Of a stretch of DNA of 64,000 nucleotides, positions 10,996-21,999 are shown piece after piece. The stretch's first letter is position 1; every line of letters begins with the position of its first letter. Below the pieces are notes generated by a model. The model had not been told where the DNA came from and ran no database searches. It saw only the letters and a list, made by a program, of their open reading frames with translations. Both the position numbers and the translations under genes were made by a program. The DNA comes from Tretioscincus oriximinensis (Eukaryota; Chordata; Lepidosauria; Squamata; Gymnophthalmidae), in assembly GCA_022410635.1 (NCBI GenBank), contig JAJVDF010000159.1, positions 1,447,060-1,511,059 of the forward strand, read 5' to 3'.

Positions 10996-11589
10996 GCAGT
11001 AAAGTATATGAATAAAACAGGTGGCAAATGAAGCATAATCTGTGAGGGTGTATATGTTGATGATTCAAAACAGGAGGCCTAATCCATCACAAGTGCTCTA
11101 TCTGGGTGTATTTGCATATATATGCAAGTCTGATAGATTGCTAAGGATTTTCATTTAAAATATATATCCTTTGTCAATTGCAATGCATAAGGCAGATTTG
11201 TTTGATATATTTTATTTAGAATATGATGTTGTGGCAGTGGCAGTTCAGATGTAGGAAGTGGTTGGTTAGCAAATTCTCAAAAGACAGATGTAGTGGTTGA
11301 TACTTAAAGACAAAATAGTTACTGCCCCAAGGTTACTATAGAGTAACACAGAATATTATACTATTTATTTTAAGCCAGAAGATATTTCATTCAAAAGAAA
11401 TGACTAGACCCAGATTTAGGGTAGGGCAACAGGGGCTGCAGCAGAATTGGGGGAGGGGGCAGCGCCCTCCCTCCAATAAAAATAAAATAATTTAAATATA
11501 AATTCATAGCAGCATCTCTAGGAGGCTCTGGCAATGAGTTCCAGCTCCTAAAGTCACCCCACTGTGCAAAAAAATAAACAAACAAACTA

Positions 11590-11690
11590 GTCTTCCAATT
11601 CGATTCCCCACTCCTCCATGAGAGCCAGCTGGGTGACCATGGGCCAGTCGCAGTTCTTTAGAACTCTCTCATTTCCATCTGTAACACTGC
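11590..11690 (+). mobile_element. Sauria-type SINE fragment
   Basis: The fragment keeps the B-box-like attcgattcccc and then ctcctccatga-gagccagctggg, tgggccagtcgcag and ttagaactctctca. Head and tail are missing. Confidence 0.65.
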
Positions 11691-11826
11691 CATCTTATGT
11701 CTATAATAAAACACTGCAGCTCTTTCTACCTTAAGATACATGAGCCCTGGTCATACATTTACTTTTAACCTCTTTTCATTCCTAAAGAATAACTTTAATT
11801 TGGCTTACTTCCCCCTGGGTTTAGCA

Positions 11827-11939
<113 letters not shown>

Positions 11940-12119
11940 GGAACCTTTAAGCAAGTGATTCTCTGTACCTGTGTGTCCCTTGTACCTGGTGGTCATAGCA
12001 GCACCACTAGGAGGTTCTGGGAATATAACAAAATTGATTTAAAAAGAGATTTCCTTCTGGAAAACTCCTAGGTGTAGGAGGGGCATAAAAAACATTACTT
12101 CCCAGGGGCATCATACACC

Positions 12120-12540
12120 CAAAATACGGCCCTGGAAATGACTCAAAACTATTAATTTATTACAAGACCCACATGCCCTTAGAAGGCCATTCAAAATGTT
12201 TGTACTTCATCATACCAATCCAGGACTAGATCTGCTCCTGAGACTGGAGCCGTACTCTAAAATGGCACATACAGGCTGTGCCCAGACAGGGTCAATAATC
12301 TGCTTAAAAGTTGAACTTCTGTTGCATTTGGCTCACCAAGGTGTTATATATATAGACCAGCAGATTTCAGGTTTATAACTGTGAGAGTAAGAGGTGAGAG
12401 AATCTGATATTGGCAGCAAACTATTCAACAGCATTTGGGTGGAAGGTCAACTGGAGTTCCTCTTGGCAACCAACAAACAAATTGGTGGGCAGAAGAAGGT
12501 GTCATATGATTGGACAAACAAACGAGGCACAAACAGTGCA
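12120..12540. repeat. Dispersed repeat family R, copy 2 (left part)
   Basis: It aligns with copy 3 through ttgaactt-tgttg-atttggctcacca and gaatctgatattggcagcaaactat, and with copy 1 through gttcctcttggcaac. The element resumes at 13033-13130 (caggaaattcagaaataa, caagtgccgtg), so a SINE and its tail were inserted into it. Confidence 0.45.
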
Positions 12541-12776
12541 GTTGGTAGGAGATGGTCTTTCAACTGAGAGATCTGCTCTCGAAGTCCTGTGTCGGCTGTG
12601 GAGAATGATGATCACCGTCTACGGACCTCAGCTCTAGTCAGCTTAGCTATTCAAAAGAAAGTTAATTTGCCATCTACATTTCAAGTAGATTAATGAGTAC
12701 CACCGCAAATCTCGTTGGGAAGATAGAATAGATATAAGCCTTCATGTGAAAATTAACCTTGTAAGTCATTCTGAGA
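12541..12776 (+). mobile_element. tRNA-derived SINE, old copy
   Basis: Recognisable blocks are ctgagag (head), tcgaagtcctgtgtcggctg (B box region), tcagctctagtcagc, aatgagtaccacc, gggaagatagaat and ccttgtaagtcattctgag. Divergence from the younger family members is clear, and the copy may belong to an older subfamily. Its 3' end runs straight into the pyrimidine repeat. Confidence 0.65.
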
Positions 12777-13031
12777 CTCTTCCTCTTCTTCCTCTTCTTC
12801 CTCTTCTTCCTCTTCTTCCTCTTCTTCCTCTTCTTCCTCTTCTTCCTCTTCTTCCTCCTCCTCTTCCTCTTCCTCCTCTTCCTCCTCTTCCTCCTCTTCC
12901 TCCTCCTCTTCCTCCTCTTCCTCCTCCTCTTCCTCCTCCTCTTCCTCCTCCTCTTCCTCCTCTTCCTCCTCCTCTTCCTCCTCCTCTTCCTCCTCCTCTT
13001 CCTTTTCCTTTTCCTTCTTCTCCTTCTCCTT
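12777..13031. repeat. Expanded (CTTCCT)n/(CTTCCTC)n tract
   Basis: About 255 bases of pure pyrimidine on the plus strand are built from cttcctctt and cctcctctt units. It starts at the 3' end of a SINE whose family tail is (CTT)n, so it most likely grew from that tail. Long mirror-symmetric polypyrimidine DNA of this kind can form triplex structures. Confidence 0.95.
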
Positions 13032-13289
13032 AAAACTCAGAACGTGTCAAAATATGAATAAGATGTATTAAAACCAGTTAGACTAGATTATCAGGAAATT
13101 CAGAAATAAACAAGTGCCGTGTGGCTACAGCCACAATCACTTCAGAGCTGACCATTGCTGTTGAAACTAGAGGCATGGCAGCAGTGGATACCTCTTGTGG
13201 ATAACAAGGCCACACTCTTGTGCACTGTGGCTTTAGTAATTACATTTCATAGGTTTAAACTCTGCACTTTAGCCTAATCTATCTCAAAA

Positions 13290-13500
13290 TGGCCTCATAG
13301 CTTCCTAGAGACTAACAAGGAAATATTGCGGTATGACTTTTCATAGTCAGAGTCCACATCTTCAGATGCAATGGAGCAAAAGGTGAAATTAGTCCAGGTA
13401 GGCTCCTGCTTTTCTTTTTCTTGTCACTCTCCAAAATGCCACAAGACCTGTTTGCTATAAATTCTAATACAGACTAGCATGGCTGCTTCTTTGAATTCTA
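13290..13500. mobile_element. Foldback family, old diverged copy
   Basis: Decayed phrases of the foldback family appear in order: agagactaacaagg, cttttcatagtcagagtcc, cttcagatgcaa, and the terminal gactagcatggctgcttctttgaa. It lies directly next to the young copy at 13508. Confidence 0.5.
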
Positions 13501-13507
13501 TCTCACA

Positions 13508-13733
13508 CTGTTTTTGTAAATTTCAGAGAAATAGCCGTGTTAGTCTAGCAGAAAGTCCAGCAAAGGAGCTAGCAGCACTTTGAGACTAACTTGAGAAAAG
13601 TGGTTGGCATAAGCTTTCGTAGACAGGTCTACGAAAGCATCTGAAGAAGTAGACCTGTCTACGAAAGCTTATGCCAACCACTTTTCTCAAGTTAGTCTCA
13701 AAGTGCTGCTAGCTCCTTTGCTGTTTTTGTAAA
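13508..13733 (-). mobile_element. Foldback element, copy B (young)
   Basis: A 13-bp direct repeat ctgtttttgtaaa flanks it (13508-13520 and 13721-13733). The 34-bp extension is on the left (13521-13554), so the element is inverted relative to copy A. The arms start at gtccagcaaagg (13555) and stop a few bases short of that point on the right. Between them the left arm ends at gtctac and the right arm begins with gcatctgaag, a junction different from copy A. Confidence 0.8.
13641..13674 (+). ncRNA. Hammerhead-like core, copy B
   Basis: The arrangement is the same as in copy A: ctgaaga, an extra a, stem gtagac/gtctac with loop ct, gaaa, then gc-ttat-gc followed by CA. The stem is preserved while the loop differs from copy A. 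Confidence 0.3.
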
Positions 13734-13875
13734 GCTAAAATAAAAGAAAGGAGAATGGAATTCACTGCTTTTGATTCTTTGTCAGACAGATGCGACAGAA
13801 ACACAATCAATTCATAAATATATATTAAATTAACTTTTAGCTGTTTGATGTGATTTAAGACTTGAGTTGGTAATG

Positions 13876-14172
13876 GCAGGTGTCAGGGATGGCAGGTCAG
13901 GGAATGGGCTAGATTGTTTACTAGTTTGGAGGGAATATTTATAATGTTGGAGAACCAAATGTTGGCCAGTTTGAGGGAACTTTCTAGAAATCAGTACTGC
14001 TCACTGATTGGCCAATGGGCCTCAAGGTTCACTATAAAAGAGCGGTGTTCCTTCCAGCTAACCACTCCAGTTCTAATTCAGTTGCTAGTTACAGAGCTGT
14101 TCAATAAACCACTTTTTAAACACATGCCTGATGATTTGATTATTTGGAAGATTCTACGGGCACCACAGCAGG
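13876..14172 (+). mobile_element. Solo LTR with 5-bp target duplication
   Basis: The LTR runs 13881-14167, from TGTCAGGG to CACCACA, and is flanked by gcagg on both sides (13876-13880, 14168-14172). It has a CCAAT motif (ttggccaat, near 14010), a TATA box (ctataaaag, near 14032) and an aataaa polyadenylation signal (near 14105) in the proper order. At 287 bp it is short. Internal retroelement sequence is absent, as expected after recombination between two LTRs. A 5-bp duplication fits Ty3/Gypsy or some endogenous retroviruses. Confidence 0.85.
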
Positions 14173-14179
14173 CTCATGT

Positions 14180-15365
14180 AACTTAGATGAACACAAGGAT
14201 CAGTGTTTCTTTATCATATTTGCCACATCACTTTGCTATTTGTGATACGGTTCTTAGCGCCTGGATGTGCAAAATGCACAAGGATGTATAATTTAGGATG
14301 AACTACCTTTGGAAATGTGTACCAAGAGATAAAATGCCTTTTCAAATATGTATTTTATGATAAAAAGAATGTTCTGCTATGTTCCTGAATATGATTTTTG
14401 TACTTTTTCTAACAAATGAGATTCATAGGTGAATTTAGGAATATGATGGGATGGATTTATGAATAGATTTCAAGAGGGTACAGGCTGGAAAGCTTTATGC
14501 TGAATTCAGGACCATTTAAGCAAAGGAAGAAAAAGAAGGATGAATATACATGTGGGAGTTTGTTATGATTATTATGAATGTTTTACTCTGAAGCACTTTG
14601 GGGGAAAAAAACATTATAAATGAGAGTTTATTATTTATAAGGAGTAAGGATACATTAAGACATTCCCTTCAGATTCCATCATACCTGGATACTCTGGAAT
14701 AAAGCACTGCTTGGACTACTATATTCTGAAATATCCATGCTTTGTTCCAAGATATTCAATATAGTGGAATAAATAGATTACTGCTGCACCCAAATAATGT
14801 ATTTCTCCAACTATGGTAGTTACATCAAGGCAAGTCTGCCTCACTTGCTCATGCTGTTTCAGCAATCTGTTTCCTAAAAAGCCCAATTGTTCCGTGTTTT
14901 CCTGACAGTACTTACATGGTGCTATTGGAGTTGGCTTCTGTTTCCCCCCCAAAGAAAACAAACAAACAAACAAAACAGAATAGTGCATGGATATGGGAAG
15001 AAACAGGAAAAGGCAAGAATTCAGCTGGGATTTGAGGCAAGGTATGCACACTTGGCTGAGATTCAAGACAAGACATGTGCACTGGAACTCAGATGTATAA
15101 GGGGAGGGGAAAAGCCACCAATAGGGAGACTAGGCAGGCATGTACTCGGGTGTGCAGTGGAACAGGAATACAATTCCCTGTGGATACATCACCTCTTCAT
15201 CTCAGCAATGCAGACAGGTGAGGACAGACATTCAACTGGGTTATATCAGATTTAAAATAAATTCTGGATTTAAACTGCATGTCTGGATGAAGCATTAGTG
15301 TTTGATGATCAGCTGACCTCAGTGATTGGCAGTAACTGGCAGAGGAATAAGATTTGTAAAAATGG
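14180..15365. other. Unique sequence, nothing recognised
   Basis: Open frames near 14719-15255 overlap on both strands and show no motif. A short aaac-type repeat lies at about 14955-14975. Confidence 0.4.
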
Positions 15366-15368
15366 ATA

Positions 15369-15633
15369 GAAAAAAGATGATTTCAGAGAAATAGCTCTAT
15401 TAGTAGATAGTTAAGCAAGGGGGCATGTAACATTTGGAGACTAACAACAGAAACGTAGGTGGCATAAGCTTTTGTAGGCACATCTATTTTTCAGATGCAA
15501 CCGAAGAAGCACCTGGTATAGGGCGGTATAAAAATGTAAATAAATATATAAGAAGCGCATCTGAAGAAGTAGACATGTCTACAAAAGTTCATGCCACCTA
15601 TCTGTCTCCTGTTAGTCTCCAAGAGAAAAGATG
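15369..15633 (-). mobile_element. Foldback element, copy E (older, with insert)
   Basis: Near-identical 11-bp flanks (gaaaaaagatg at 15369 and gagaaaagatg at 15623) frame an older copy. The 34-bp extension is at the left end (tttcagagaaatagct at 15381). The arms are still recognisable (ggcataagcttttgtagg and ctacaaaagttcatgcc). Between them lies about 45 bases ending tataaaaatgtaaataaat, which matches the L2 3' tail seen at 52100 and 42370. Confidence 0.65.
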
Positions 15634-15659
15634 CTTTGTTTATCAGCATTAGTTCAGTT

Positions 15660-18190
15660 TATTATTTTGTTCTAGTCCTAGGCCAATGCAATCTGAGAAA
15701 GTATATGCTTCAGAAGCTTATTGTTAAGAGATGTACAATAATTAAAATTGTGTGGTTTGAGTTTAATTGAACAAACAATTCCTTATATTTGATTTTGAAC
15801 TTGTCTGAAAACAAACAAAAAGGCATTTTGTCCATTGAGAAAATACTGTTTCAGCAAACAAGAACTGTTTGAATTAATTGTTCACATTTGTGGGGAGTGG
15901 ACTGATTTGCTGAACTGGATTTCTTGTTATTCAAACAGACACATGTTCAGTGTGATGCACAAAATATTCAATCAAATATTCAAACACGACTGGAACTTTG
16001 CAGTCTCTACTTTGTACAATGCAGTGAACGTGTGTTCCCTCGAACATGAAAGGACTTANTGATGTGTAAGATCAATATATGAAATGTTGTTGAAGGAATT
16101 CAAATGTCCTTCATCCTTGGCTATTTAATGCAATGTGACATGATCTTATTGCATTGTATATTTTGTTGAAGAAAGAAGAAAGCAAGACCATGATTCCTAA
16201 TAGACACACTTTAGACTTATTCCCTCCAGGTCTGGATCATGAGTTTAAGGAACCACAAACACATAACGCGTTAGAACACGATGGGATTCCCCAAGGATAG
16301 TTTCAGTTTGAACACATGGAAGCCATCGTTCCATACCATTCAGAGAATCATTGATTTCTTCTGAATGGATTAGCAGAGGTCTACCTCTTGGCCAGAATGC
16401 TTTCTTTAGCCCAGAAGCAGGGAGAAATCATTGCTTATTCCCCTCTGTAGGCCATTCCAAGAAGCAACAGCAAGTGATACGGGGATTCTGGTGGTAATGC
16501 TCTATGTGATTTCTTTCTCCTCCCTTTCTGCAATTAGATGAAAACTTGTCATGTGACATGAATGGTACATGCACTTTCCAGGAAACATACCTCAAATTTA
16601 ACTTGATGTGGTCAGTTTAAAAGTTGACCACATCAGATTATGCTTAAGGAAGGTTTAAGAATGNTTTTGGGAAGTTTGGAGAATAGGCAAGCAATTAGGA
16701 ATGTGAATGCTCTGTTCTTGCGATTGGCTTGGACTAATCCCCAATCCCATAGTGTGAAAACATAAGGCAAGTTTAAGAATGCTTTTAAGATTATTGAGGA
16801 GATGTGAGGCCATTAGCAACATGAATGCAGAGTTACCTCACTATGTAACCTTGCCTTATCTAGTGAGCTGCCTCTGGAAATCTGTGATATGGGTGTTGAT
16901 GGAATGTTATGACAAGGGTCTCTCATTATAATAAGCCCCATGGTTTTGAAAACATATGGAAGAGAATCCTCTTCTGTATTTCTCTGAAATGGATTAGGGA
17001 ACATCTCTGACAGGCAGCCGCTGGGAGAACTGAAGGAGGCAGGCTGTCATTGCCCCCAAAGACAGAGACAGGCTGGAACTCCTGGTGCTTGAATGAGTGC
17101 AAAGCCTTTGTTCCATGACTCATCGGAAAACGATGCCTTGACAGNGTTGCAATTCTTACCAGCTTCAAGCTGGGTTATTGATATTGTACTGACTCATGGA
17201 AAAGAATGTGGGCTATTGAGTTGCCCAGGACCAATTCTGAAAACACCAGGTGGTCTTCAGAAGTTTTCCATCAAGTTATACAGATTCATTCCACTGCACT
17301 GCTCTGCCTGCTCTGAAATATTACCCTGGGAATGGATTGTAACCTTGCTCCTACAGTGGCAATATTCTGGCCAACCAAGAAGCGAGAATGAGCAGCATGA
17401 TAATAGATTGAAAATAGGGGACATTGGTGGGATGAAGGCTAATAATTTTGAGAANGAAAAGGCTGCTTGCTTGTGCTGAAAGCACACTGGGAAAAATGCA
17501 AACAATCAAGCATGTATATTTTTGCTTTGCATTATAGGCAGGTCTTGTAGAATCAGAACATCATTTGTTACAATGAGCCATGTTGACAAAGGATGAGGGA
17601 TTACCAGAAATGTGCATTGGCCATTGGAAAGGCTGAATCTTGGAATGAAGCAGATGGTTTGGCAACAAATGAACAGGAGTTCAGTCCTCTCACTCTCCTG
17701 AACGCCGGCCAGAATGGTTGCCTCTGCCAGATGTTAAGAGGACAGAGCAGCTTCCAGAAGGAAAATGAATACAAGTGAGAGCATATTATCCATCTATTTT
17801 GAAATGTACTCTCATGTTATTAAACTAGGAGAACTGCCTGGCTCTGTCCTTCAAGGTTGAGACATGTTCAGGATCATTATTCAGTCTGAGAGTACAGTAC
17901 AGAGATCAGTTGTTGATCTGGAAAAGGCATGAACTGATTAACATAATGGGAAAACATGGGTGCTAGATATGGCACGATCGCTTCTATTCTTTGGCCTCCA
18001 GAATGCCTTTTCATCCATCCTGCTTCAATAAACTGTTGCTAGTCAAAGGCCTCATCCCGTGTTTGTTTCTTTCTTTCATGCTACTATAGCGTTATAGCGG
18101 TAGTGTTATAGTTATTATGGTTTTTCCTTCTCATAATTTTAAATACAACACCNTCTGGATGTTCTTTCAGAGAGTTAGCCCTGGCATTTA
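15660..18190. other. Mostly unique DNA; internal repeat pair
   Basis: No gene was recognised. Two related blocks, 16650-16711 and 16769-16832, share aagtttaagaatg-tttt and gcaattag/gccattag-aatgtgaatgc, so a segment was duplicated here. Near 17960-18080 an aataaa followed by ctgttgctagtc-type sequence hints at an LTR end, without support from termini. Confidence 0.35.
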
Positions 18191-18194
18191 AGAG

Positions 18195-19085
18195 GTGATC
18201 TGTCTGGAGAGTTTAAAATCATCCCTGAGATGGATAAAGTGAATAGAGAAACAAATATTTTTCTGTTTATCACAAACGCACTTACCCAGCGACCAGGTGC
18301 AGTCTTAAAGCTGGTGGGCAGAAGAGTTAGGACAAAGAAAGTGTTTTTCTTTTTTTTTTTTTTGCCCAGAGTATTATTGGTCTATGGAATTAATTTACAG
18401 AAGAGGTAGCATTAAGATAGCATTAAACTGACACTGCCTTTACATCCACAGCCATGCCACAGAGGGCTGTACCCAATTGCCTTCCTGCCCACACTTACTT
18501 CCATTGTTCATGGAGAAGTCTGCTATAGGTGTGCAGCACTGTCATGGCATCGCTTGGGATGTTCTCCTCCTGCTCATGTTGATACCAGCAGCCACTGCAT
18601 GTGCCTGTGCATGATTGACTGCTGATTCCTTACCCTTGCGGGACTTCACCCGCCTGCTTGCCATGGCTGTGGAAGTTCTCTGGGCCGCGTGCCCATGTGC
18701 GGCGTTCGGAGTGACTGGCTGAGCATTTCTGCACTGGGATTGCACTGAGCCAGTGATCAGAAAACCTGGAGCAATGGTGTTTTTCTGTGCACTGATCGCT
18801 GGCAAGGTGAGATCGCGTGTGCCCGAGATGCCTCCTTGTTGCTCCCATGCAGGTAGAAATCTGTTGGGTGGATGCAACCAAATTCATGGAAGACAAGTGT
18901 ATCAAGTGTTAGGATGGATCTCTTGATGCTGCCTTCATGATGGAACAACAGGTAGGATTCCTGAAATGCCATTTGCCGGGAGTCTAGAACAGCTAAGGGG
19001 CTTTCCCTTCTTCTGCTTGAGATGCCCAGGTGCAATTGGTGGGCCACTGGGCAAAATGGAATGCCGTACTAGATGGGCTGTGACT
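18195..19085 (+). mobile_element. CR1/L2-group LINE 3' end, split by an insert
   Basis: The left part (18195-18430) is the C-terminal coding end: gataaagtgaatagagaa, gtgggcagaagagttagg, tctatggaattaatttac. The right part (18879-19085) is the matching 3' region: ttcatggaagacaag, ggaacaacaggtagg, cccaggtgcaattggtgg and ctagatgggctgtg. The two halves flank 18431-18878, which is absent from all other copies. Confidence 0.65.
18431..18878. other. GC-richer insert inside a LINE, unidentified
   Basis: About 450 bases interrupt the LINE. They are clearly richer in GC and CpG than their surroundings (for example ccgcgtgcccatgtgcggcgttcgg-type sequence near 18687). A minus-strand frame stays open over 111 codons (18542-18877), with a basic, alanine- and histidine-rich peptide and no motif that I know. 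Termini and target duplications could not be fixed. It may be a non-autonomous transposon or a retrocopy fragment. Confidence 0.35.
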
Positions 19086-19629
19086 TTTCATGCTGACCAC
19101 CTTAAGAGGTCCTCTCAAATCCCACCTGCTCAGAACATATCCCAAGGCTTTAGATCTCCCAGTAGTGTGGTTTTGTTTCTGAAGGTGGAATCTGATGTGC
19201 TAGAAAACTTCTCTCTCATTTCCAAGCTTGTAAACAGCTCATGAAATTCCTGAAACCAATACGAAAACATTACTGCAATACAAGATTGTAGCTATATAAA
19301 AATGTGCTTTTTTTCCTCCAAGCATGATTTTCCTCTTCCCATGAAGCATGACAATTTCAATCTTCATTGTAAACTTCTGAAGATACGCATCACTTTATTA
19401 AAAATCTAGCTGTGCAAAAGCATTGCTATCTAGTGTGTTGATTTAGTTCAAGTTAAACTGAACTGAACCATCTAGTGCTTGGTTTCAGTTCTGTCTTGGT
19501 CCAGGAATGTTGGATGCTTATGTTGTAGTTCAATGGGCAGGACTGGGATGCAATTCTGGGTACTGTTGTTCAGGAACAGTTCGAGATTCCTGTACACTCA
19601 GGGTTCTGTGTAGTCAAGATAGACAGCCT

Positions 19630-19647
19630 CCCCCCCCCCCCCCCCCC
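19630..19647. repeat. (C)18 tract
   Basis: An uninterrupted run of cytosines. Confidence 0.98.
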
Positions 19648-19918
19648 GAAGCTTGGCTCTGAGATTGTCAGGCATTGGCAGGGCCCATTAATTTTTAATT
19701 TAGGCCTCTCCACACTGTACTACCATTGTGTTTTATGGGCACATTATTCTAAAATGAAGGCTTGTAAAACAGAATTTTAAGGTTCAAAAAAAGAGAAAGC
19801 GCCCTCATTATGCCTAATATGCATGGCAAAGTAGAAATGAACTTGTATTTATAACTTAACTTGGTATTTATTAGCATTATTATTATTTATTATACCACCT
19901 ATTGTAACTGAGCTAAAT

Positions 19919-20120
19919 ATGGAAAATAGGCTCCAAATAAAGCAAAGGGAGGGGTAGGAAGGATAGAAGGAAAAAAGAAAGAAGAGAATGAAAGGACAGA
20001 TGGAGGAAGAGAGAGAGGGAGAGGGAGGGGCATGGAAATAAGAAGGTGTAAGAGAGAGACAAAAGGAGAAGAGTGGGAGAGAGAGGGAAGAAGGGAAGAA
20101 GGGAAGGAAAGAAGGACTTT
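19919..20120. repeat. Purine-rich (GGA/GAAA) tract
   Basis: About 200 bases are nearly all A and G on the plus strand, built from irregular gaagg, gagaggga and aaag units. It is low-complexity DNA, and the open frames reported across it are compositional. Confidence 0.85.
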
Positions 20121-20781
20121 TATATTGCGGAGCATCAGTCTGTTATTGTAGTCAGCTTGTACAGAAAACTAAATCCCATCACAATATTAAGTGAATTTTG
20201 TCTCCTTTCTTTGCCCTCCCCCTCTTTTCTTGCCCTAAACCATTTACCATATGCAATTGTGTCCTCATTCTGTCAGTCATACACACAATACAGGTGCCAA
20301 GCTTGAAAACTGTCTCTGTGTACCTTGTTTTTTGTCTTCTTAGCGAAAAAAAGCCTGTTCTCTCTTTCTCACACAAACACGTATATACGCACACCAAACC
20401 CTCCCCCTTTTTGCAGGGGTGGAGATACTGCAGAAAACATATACATATTTGAGTTACAGATTACTAAGCCCAGCTGAGCTTATCTTTTGATGACAAAACA
20501 AAATCACTAATGGCTTCAGGTGTTTGCAGTCTGCCGTTCTTCCTGCTTAACAGCTTTCTTGTTACTCAGGAAAACAATGAAGGCACTTCTTAGGATTTCC
20601 GTTACAGATTCCGTATGCTCAGCATGTCAAAACACTTTTCCTGGGAAAAGAAAAAAAGAATCAGTGGTGAAACAGTAAAGTCACCGTAGTACTTACTTTT
20701 AAAGAGGTGATTTAAAAAAGTTCCATCTGATTGTATTGTGCTGTTTTTATACTTTATTTATTTATATTTATATATACTATA

Positions 20782-21335
20782 CATATTGTCATGACCAGCC
20801 CTGCGTTGCAGAGCTGTGAGCTCTTGGATGAGGAATTTGAGGCTGATATCAATCCTCAAGATCCACTCCTTGATGAGCCAACTGGTTCAGTTCAGCAGCC
20901 AGAGCTATGTAGACGTATACAAATAATTGAAGACAGGAAGGTGGAGGCTGGTCTGCGCAGGTGTAGGAGGGTAAAGCAGAAGATATCTGACCTTGCATCA
21001 CATGCGGACGAGGAAGATATATAAACCAGTTGCTCAAGGCTGTACCTTGCTGTAAGCAATTTGTCAAATATCTTCTGAAAGCGTTTGTTTGTTTAAACTT
21101 CTCTGTGTTCTGACCCTGGACTGTATCTGACTTAGCATAAATCTTGTTCTGCCAGTTTTGTTGTCTCTTTGGATTCGACCTTGGCTGACTCCTGACTATT
21201 CTCCTGTTATATCCTTTGGGTGGTAACTCTATTGTGCCACGGGAGTTCTAGAACCGATTTGTGGCTTGCTTTCCTGTACCTTTATAACTGTTGTCTGGGG
21301 AAAACAGGTTATCTGCCCTAGGACATGACACATAT
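20782..21335 (+). mobile_element. Solo LTR (544 bp) with 5-bp duplication
   Basis: The LTR spans 20787-21330, from TGTCATG to CATGACA, a 7-bp perfect inverted terminus. It is flanked by catat at 20782-20786 and 21331-21335. A TATA box (tatataaa, near 21018) divides it. A frame open from the ATG in the terminal repeat (20791) to a stop that overlaps the TATA box (21022) encodes 78 residues, acidic first and then basic. It fits a Ty3/Gypsy-type or retroviral LTR whose upstream half was once read as protein. The internal region is gone. Confidence 0.85.
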
Positions 21336-21671
21336 ATATTATGACAGCACTGTCTGGATATTACCTATGCGAATTGCCAAGACCTCCAGCCCTACTTCAC
21401 GATCTTTTGCCAGCCCTTCAGCAGGACTAGTATAGGCTACAGGGCATGAACCAGCTGCTTAAGAGAGTTTATTTAAGAAGGAAGTAGCAACGGTGAACGG
21501 AAAAACCCTAGCAGCCTCCTAAAACTTTGGGAATTTAAAAGTGACAGTTTTCCTTTGAATGTACCCACCCAATAATGAGGGAAGCCAACAACCAATAGGA
21601 TCAAAGATACAGATCAGCCAATGACAAGTTAGGATCCATGGAGCTTTTCACAGCAAGGATAGGCAAACTTA

Positions 21672-21985
21672 AGAAGAAGAAGAAGAAGAACTTGGTTCTT
21701 ATACCCCGCTTTTCTCACCATTCAAAGGGACTCAAAGCTGCTTACAAGGACATATTTTGCCCNAAGGCTCACATTCTATCTTCCTCACCAGGCTATGGTG
21801 GTTCCCATGTATCTACTTGCAGTCAGTTGCAATTTCTTGCAATTCATGCTTTCGAATAGCTGGGTTGGCTAGAGCTACAGGCTAGTGGAAGGTGCTCACC
21901 CCTCCCCACTTCCAACACAGGGTTTCGAAACCCGATCTCCCAGGCGAGAGACGAATTCCTAAGAAACTGAGCTATCCGTGCCTGC
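21672..21985 (-). mobile_element. tRNA-derived SINE with CTT tail
   Basis: This is a nearly full-length reversed copy. It begins with the (AAG)n complement of the tail, then ataccccgcttttctcacc, the central block, the B-box complement (gggtttcgaaacccg), and ends with gagctatccgtgcctgc, the complement of the tRNA-like 5' end. One base is N. Confidence 0.9.
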
Positions 21986-21999
21986 AGCAATGACAGGGC

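Noticed and set aside
12746..13033. 95-codon leucine/proline-rich frame
   Set aside because: It is the expanded pyrimidine tract at a SINE tail, not a protein.
17940..18110. Another LTR 3' end
   Set aside because: Only an aataaa and a thymine-rich stretch support it; such signals are frequent in AT-rich DNA.
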